This document shows, one piece after another, positions 59,561-64,000 of a stretch of DNA of 64,000 bases. Position numbers and translations under genes: made by a program. How positions within the stretch are numbered: position 1 is the first letter of the stretch; every line of letters starts with the position of its first letter. Source of the stretch: Asterella californica (taxonomy: Eukaryota > Streptophyta > Marchantiopsida > Marchantiales > Aytoniaceae); NCBI GenBank assembly GCA_036924285.1, contig JAYKYS010000004.1, forward strand, positions 27,498,001-27,562,000, in the 5' to 3' direction. A model generated the notes under the pieces. It worked only from the letters and a program-made list of their open reading frames with translations, did no database searches and was not told where the DNA came from.

Positions 59561-61786
59561 ATATCCACAAAGACGAGAATAAATTTATCGATGTTGTAGA
59601 GAACAATTATCCAGTGTCGGTTCTAACTTCTAACAACCAGATCTCACGCACAAGCACAGATTCGAGAACTCTCTCAGGTAGTCACAACTTCTAAACTCAG
59701 AAGCAAAGAGAGAAGAAACCCTCACCTTCTGCACCTGACGCAAGTTCGAGACAACCTGATGGCAACAAGAGGGCCAACAACTCCTCTTCACTTGCAGGTC
59801 CGTATGAGGACGCCGAAGAATCCACGACGATGAATGTTTTCCCTAAAGGAACCAAAGGTACCGACAAGATACGAAAGACCCATCAGGTGCCATCTTCAAA
59901 ATCACTCGAAGAAACTAGAAATATACGAGACTAGAAGTCTATACACGATTAAGATTAAAGGTGGCAGTAAAAGATTCTGCAAAGCTCTAAGAGGCATCAT
60001 TTACAATCTAAGAACGTATAGCTGTCGCTTCCAATTGCAAAACCGTGGAACGAGAATTTCTCCACACTAGAAATATTTCACACTATCCTGTGGGGTATAT
60101 GACTTAAGATGAAAACACAAATACTCCATGCCTTCCATTGTCTGAAAGTTAGAGAAGTTCTTGAGGGATTACCCCGATCGCCAGTAGCATGCGAGGAGGC
60201 CACTGATCAAACCAACTACCCTCGTCCCGTACCTACAGACCCTCAACCAGATTGCTGGTTCCACTCTTAGACTTTGTTTTCAGGACTCAAAGCTCTTGAA
60301 GATAGCGAAACACTTCCGACGGGTAAATCCACATTCTTGGATATTTCACGAGATAAAAGCGGTCGGCAGAAGAGGCAATAATTCATTCGCAAACAGTTAC
60401 TTCACGCAGGTACATAACAATGTTTACACTCCTCGGACAGACACGCTAAGCATGCATTGAACGGCCATATCCACATACCTTATTCCGCAGAAAACAACAG
60501 GGTCAGTGCTACTAAAAGAACGACATCTCACGCAGAAAATGAGAGTTTCCTTAATGACATATCCGAGGAGATACAAGGCGGAGTCCACCGTTTTGGCAGA
60601 AAACTAGATCGAAGCGAAAGAGACAGATGCTTGATGCTGACCACGAAATGTGCGTAAATCCCAAGAATAGATGCTACAACCTCCAAGCCAATCTTTAGAA
60701 GAACTTAATAGTAAAGATTTGAAGATCCCGCCGTGCAAAGTGTGAGTCAGCTATTTTCTACACTCCAGGCCAATTTCAAACAAAACATGGAGCACTGTAC
60801 GAAATATTACAATTGGTGGATATGCTAGGACATACCAAAGCAAATAGCTAAGAAAAAGCTCAGCAGGCTTGTGCTAATCCTGTGTAGGCGATTGACATCA
60901 GTTGACTCGCACAGGCTTCAGATATCTACTAACGCAGAGACAACGCAACGTACATCCCAAGCAACCTCATCCACGTTTCTCAGAGGCCGTAAGAACTATC
61001 ACAACCTAATTCGCAATCCCTCAAAGCTGCAACAAGTGAGAATCCATGAGACCAATGACAGCACTAATTGTATACACAAGCCAGCAACCAGTACACGTAG
61101 AGCTACAGACGTAAAACCACTACCAGTGTTTCTTCTCATACCAGTAGCTACACCATCTTTAGAATGGACCACTTGAATGCCACAAAACAAGAAAAAGTTT
61201 GAAACGACTCTGATCACAATAAAGCCATTATGAGAACATTTTGCACAACCAAGCAAGAATTGTTTCTCGTTAGCAATTGTTCAACTTCAACATCCGTCAC
61301 TGATTACTCCAAAGACACAACGCTCGGAAACCAGACAAGTTTCTAAGATCCGAACATCCACTAGGGATTCAAAAGCAAACAACCAAAATAATTTTTTTCT
61401 CTCAAAGGGGAAAGGGAAGAACTTTCACGGAGAGCGAAGGGCAGGCAGAGTCACCATCATCCACGGCAGAAGCAGTCGGCCATCCCATGGGAGCAACCAT
61501 GGCAAAAATTTCGCGCTCGGATGCTGGTTCTAGCAAGGGGCCTGAAGGCTAATGGGCACTTGGCTATCTGATTGGGGTGGATCCAAAAGGAACCTCCGGG
61601 GAAAAGAGGCAACCAATCGGGAGCCGCTTTTTGCATTCTAATCTCGTGAAGAGCCTGCTCTAAACGCCTGCTAGGACTCGTATCAATATCTTCATCAGCA
61701 CTATCCTCCCATGACGGGCCGGAGCAGTACCGCGTACAACCTAGTTGTGAAGATCTAATGTCAACTAAAGCTAAAGGTAAGATGGT
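59561..61786. other. balanced-composition DNA, no assigned gene
   Basis: The base composition changes sharply near 59.6 kb. Frames at 59834-60070, 60457-60657 and 60871-61176 (+) are short and lack recognisable domains. It could be a decayed element or unassigned host sequence. Confidence 0.4.
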
Positions 61787-62296
61787 TCACTCATCACAGC
61801 CTGGAATAAGAATCGGAACATTGCATGGATTGTAATCATGCCAGAGAAAGATCAAGAGCGAAATGTGCAATTTCGGAATCGAACTGTTGCAGTATGTATG
61901 CATCATGATCTGATCTTTCACTTTCACTTTCATTACCCACATCCTTACACGGAAGTAGACTCCTAACTGCTCACTGGTAACTACTGAGATTGACAGCAAG
62001 TGCGAGAGAATATTAAGTTCTTGTTCTAGATCTGGTCCTGTCACACGTTCGGGGACGTACCTGAACACAGTTCTGTAAGAGCCATAGCAGTGTAGATTTC
62101 CTGGAATATGATGCCGCTGCAGAAGCGTTGTCGTATGAGTAACTGAACCGAGCGAGGAGTCGCCGATGACGTCCACAGCTTGTGTATTGCACCTTCTTAG
62201 GGTGACGTTGTTGTTATGGAGGTGAGAATGGTTTGCTTGCCAAGGTAAGGCAGGCAAAGCAGAGCAAGATGCCAGGGATGATGGAGGTAGACGCAT
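61787..62296 (-). CDS. uncharacterised ORF, 169 codons
   Basis: One of the longest open frames in this part. It starts MRLPPSSLASCSALPALPW, has a His/Asn-rich early part and a hydrophobic segment near the end (LHISLLIFLWHDY). CAG|GTACGT at about 62063 on the minus strand would be an excellent 5' splice site, so the frame may really be a first exon ending there, with the remainder read by chance. No partner exon was found. Function unknown; it may be spurious. Confidence 0.22.
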   Translation of the reverse strand: MRLPPSSLASCSALPALPWQANHSHLHNNNVTLRRCNTQAVDVIGDSSLGSVTHTTTLLQRHHIPGNLHCYGSYRTVFRYVPERVTGPDLEQELNILSHLLSISVVTSEQLGVYFRVRMWVMKVKVKDQIMMHTYCNSSIPKLHISLLIFLWHDYNPCNVPILIPGCDE

Positions 62297-64000
62297 ATCT
62301 GCAGTTCGAGTTATCGGTTCACGAGCAGACAGCCGATCGTCCGGATTCGACTGTGCTGTTATGACCTATAGCGTTCTCGCCCGGTTTCTGGTGTGTTACT
62401 CTATTCCAGTACCTTGGATCATTTTCTCTTCTTGTCAGTGATTCACAAGTTTGAATTCCTCCCCTTCTTTTATGGTTCTTCTTCCCTTCTCCGACCGCTA
62501 GTGTGGCCTTTCTTAGGTATAGCTGAGCAATCACTCCTCTCGTTATGGTCGCCCGTTTGTTTTATCTCCTGATGCGGAATCGAGGACAACGGGGCCATAG
62601 TCGAGTTGTCAACTGGCCCCCGTCAGTACAATCGTCGCTTCGTTCGGATTGTCTGCTCAGCGCTTGGAACAGTGGTTATGATGGTTACAGTAAAGGTTTC
62701 TGTCCAGGAACTCATGGACGGTCTTGGCTCTCGGCATACTAGTACTGTGTGCGGATGGGAAGAATTCGTAGAGAACCCCGAGCTTCTGCTAGAGAGTTGG
62801 CTGAACACACGCGCAAACCCTCGTACAGTAAACGACTTGAGCTGTTAGGCTTATTCACAGCTGCAGTGCTGTCCAAGGGCTTTTCAAGCAGTCAGCGGTT
62901 GGAGCGAAGGCGTGGACTACCATTAGAGCTATTTGAGCAGCGTAGGCTTCCTTTATATTTAGTATCTAATCCCACACGCTACACCAGGTCTTTTGTGAGT
63001 CACATTGCCATGACCCCATTTCACACTGCTCATCCTGTCTCGTTAGAAATAACTTTGGACGATTGAGTAGGTCACGACGTAGCGGTCCTTGCTCTAGGTC
63101 GGGGTATAGTCATGTTACGGACTTTGGCAATCAAAGAGAAGCACCATCGCGAGGAGTTCAGTAGCCGGTACACTCAGCTTATTTACTGTGTTGTGTAGCG
63201 TCGTTGAGGATGTTTCGGATGATATACGGGAGATCTCGGACAATCAGGTGAACAGCAACTTACTACTGCATTTCTTGTCGACCTGGAAAATGTTCGAACT
63301 ACCAGCTCGTCTTGTAATGGATGAACTATGACACCGCCGACTGATAAGGGTATAGGATTGCTCTTCTCGTTTTCGTCTCCGTCTGCATAGTACTGCCCTG
63401 CTAATCACTCAACTCTGATATCACTAAAATGTCTAGTCGCGGCTTTTCCCTTAGGCCGTTAGGCCCCTAACTGAGCAAGTTGGTTAAGGCTTGTTCGATC
63501 TTAGCCACCACTTAATCAGTCTCTTTTATATACATTGGACATGGAGACATGGCCTAGTGCAAACCCTGCACCTATTCGTAAGTTTACGTTATATATCTGC
63601 TAACGTCTGCAGTGTATATATGTATGAATATAACTTCTGCAGTGATTAATTTCGATTGTTCAAACTACTAGGCTTCGAGAAATTTTCCGTCGGGCTTTTG
63701 AAAAGCGAGAATTCTAGTAGTGAGTCGCGGGAGCCAAGATTCATACTTCTGTTCTGCTCATGCCCCAGAGTTGCTTAACTAGTACAAGTGTGTGAGGTAA
63801 TGTGTGTAATCATTGGCACCAGGATGGGGAGCTAGTCTAGGTTGAGCTCTCAGTGTTCAAATTGCTAGAGAGCTTTAGATCGTTCTTGACGAACCAAATG
63901 CTTAGTGCAGAGGTAGTTTGACGATCGTTATCCTTCTATATGACCACAGGGGATTCTGTAATTATGACACTATCATCGTTGAGTTGCTCGAGTTTAAATC
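62297..64000. other. no assigned gene
   Basis: Overlapping frames of 60-105 codons occur on both strands around 62.3-63.1 kb with no recognisable domain. The plus-strand frame 62606-62848 is the most protein-like (GWEEFVENPELLLESWLNTR) but cannot be assigned. The end of the window is not marked by any repeat seen elsewhere here. Confidence 0.35.

Overview
The window looks like nuclear DNA of a land plant. Three things support this: an intact vacuolar-type amino acid transporter of the AVT6/SLC38 kind, a split gene for a secreted thioredoxin-fold protein with seven GT-AG introns, and a eukaryotic cytosolic-type tRNA-Asn. The intergenic DNA is AT-rich and packed with plant-style LTR retroelements, a Mutator-like element and Pol III-type repeats. 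There are no operons, ribosome binding sites, CRISPR arrays or phage genes. The short introns and the intronless transporter would fit a bryophyte or lycophyte, but that is only a guess; no marker here fixes the species.

Layout. 1-4.9 kb: decayed repeats, including several copies of a dispersed element ending in a recognisable palindrome. 4.9-5.25 kb: a broken cysteine-rich reading frame. 5.4-6.2 kb and 13.8-14.6 kb: two copies of one repeat (called W here) in opposite orientation, either side of the transporter. 6.9-7.66 kb: a non-autonomous Mutator-like element with perfect 91-bp inverted ends and a 10-bp target duplication. 9.0-10.6 kb: the transporter, minus strand.

14.6-31.8 kb: a nest of retroelements. 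Family Y is a gag-only LTR element. Its LTR begins TGTCGTGT, is about 1.8-1.9 kb long and contains 157-bp tandem repeats. One full but broken copy (Y2) runs on the minus strand from 31826 down to about 21.9 kb, and one solo LTR (Y1) lies at 19073-21014. Family X has TGT...ACA ends and reading frames. An intact copy with a 5-bp target duplication (27172-31682) sits inside the 5' LTR of Y2. A second, 3'-truncated copy (14597-21915) was itself hit by Y1 and by a 1-kb element carrying a tRNA-like Pol III module. The inferred order is W, then X-left into W; Y2 older than X-right, which landed in it; Y1 and the 1-kb element landed in X-left; finally a rearrangement joined X-left to the 3' LTR of Y2 and inverted about 0.7 kb.

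31.8-36.0 kb: old tandem repeats and AT-rich DNA. 36.05-39.1 kb: the second real gene, reconstructed here as eight coding exons giving 527 residues with a signal peptide and three thioredoxin folds, of which only the middle one keeps CxxC. 39.1-43.3 kb: AT-rich, no gene, with a perfect 30-bp hairpin near 42.95 kb. 43.3-45.2 kb: GC-richer, low-copy-looking DNA with one uncharacterised small ORF and the tRNA-Asn. 45.2-59.6 kb: very AT-rich DNA with no convincing gene, holding a second locus of the 1-kb Pol III-module element at 54.4-55.5 kb. 59.6-64 kb: more balanced composition, one long but unrecognised ORF.

The two host genes are far apart and show no functional link beyond both belonging to the endomembrane/vacuole system. 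Most of the biological interest is in the repeat architecture and in the atypical thioredoxin-fold protein.
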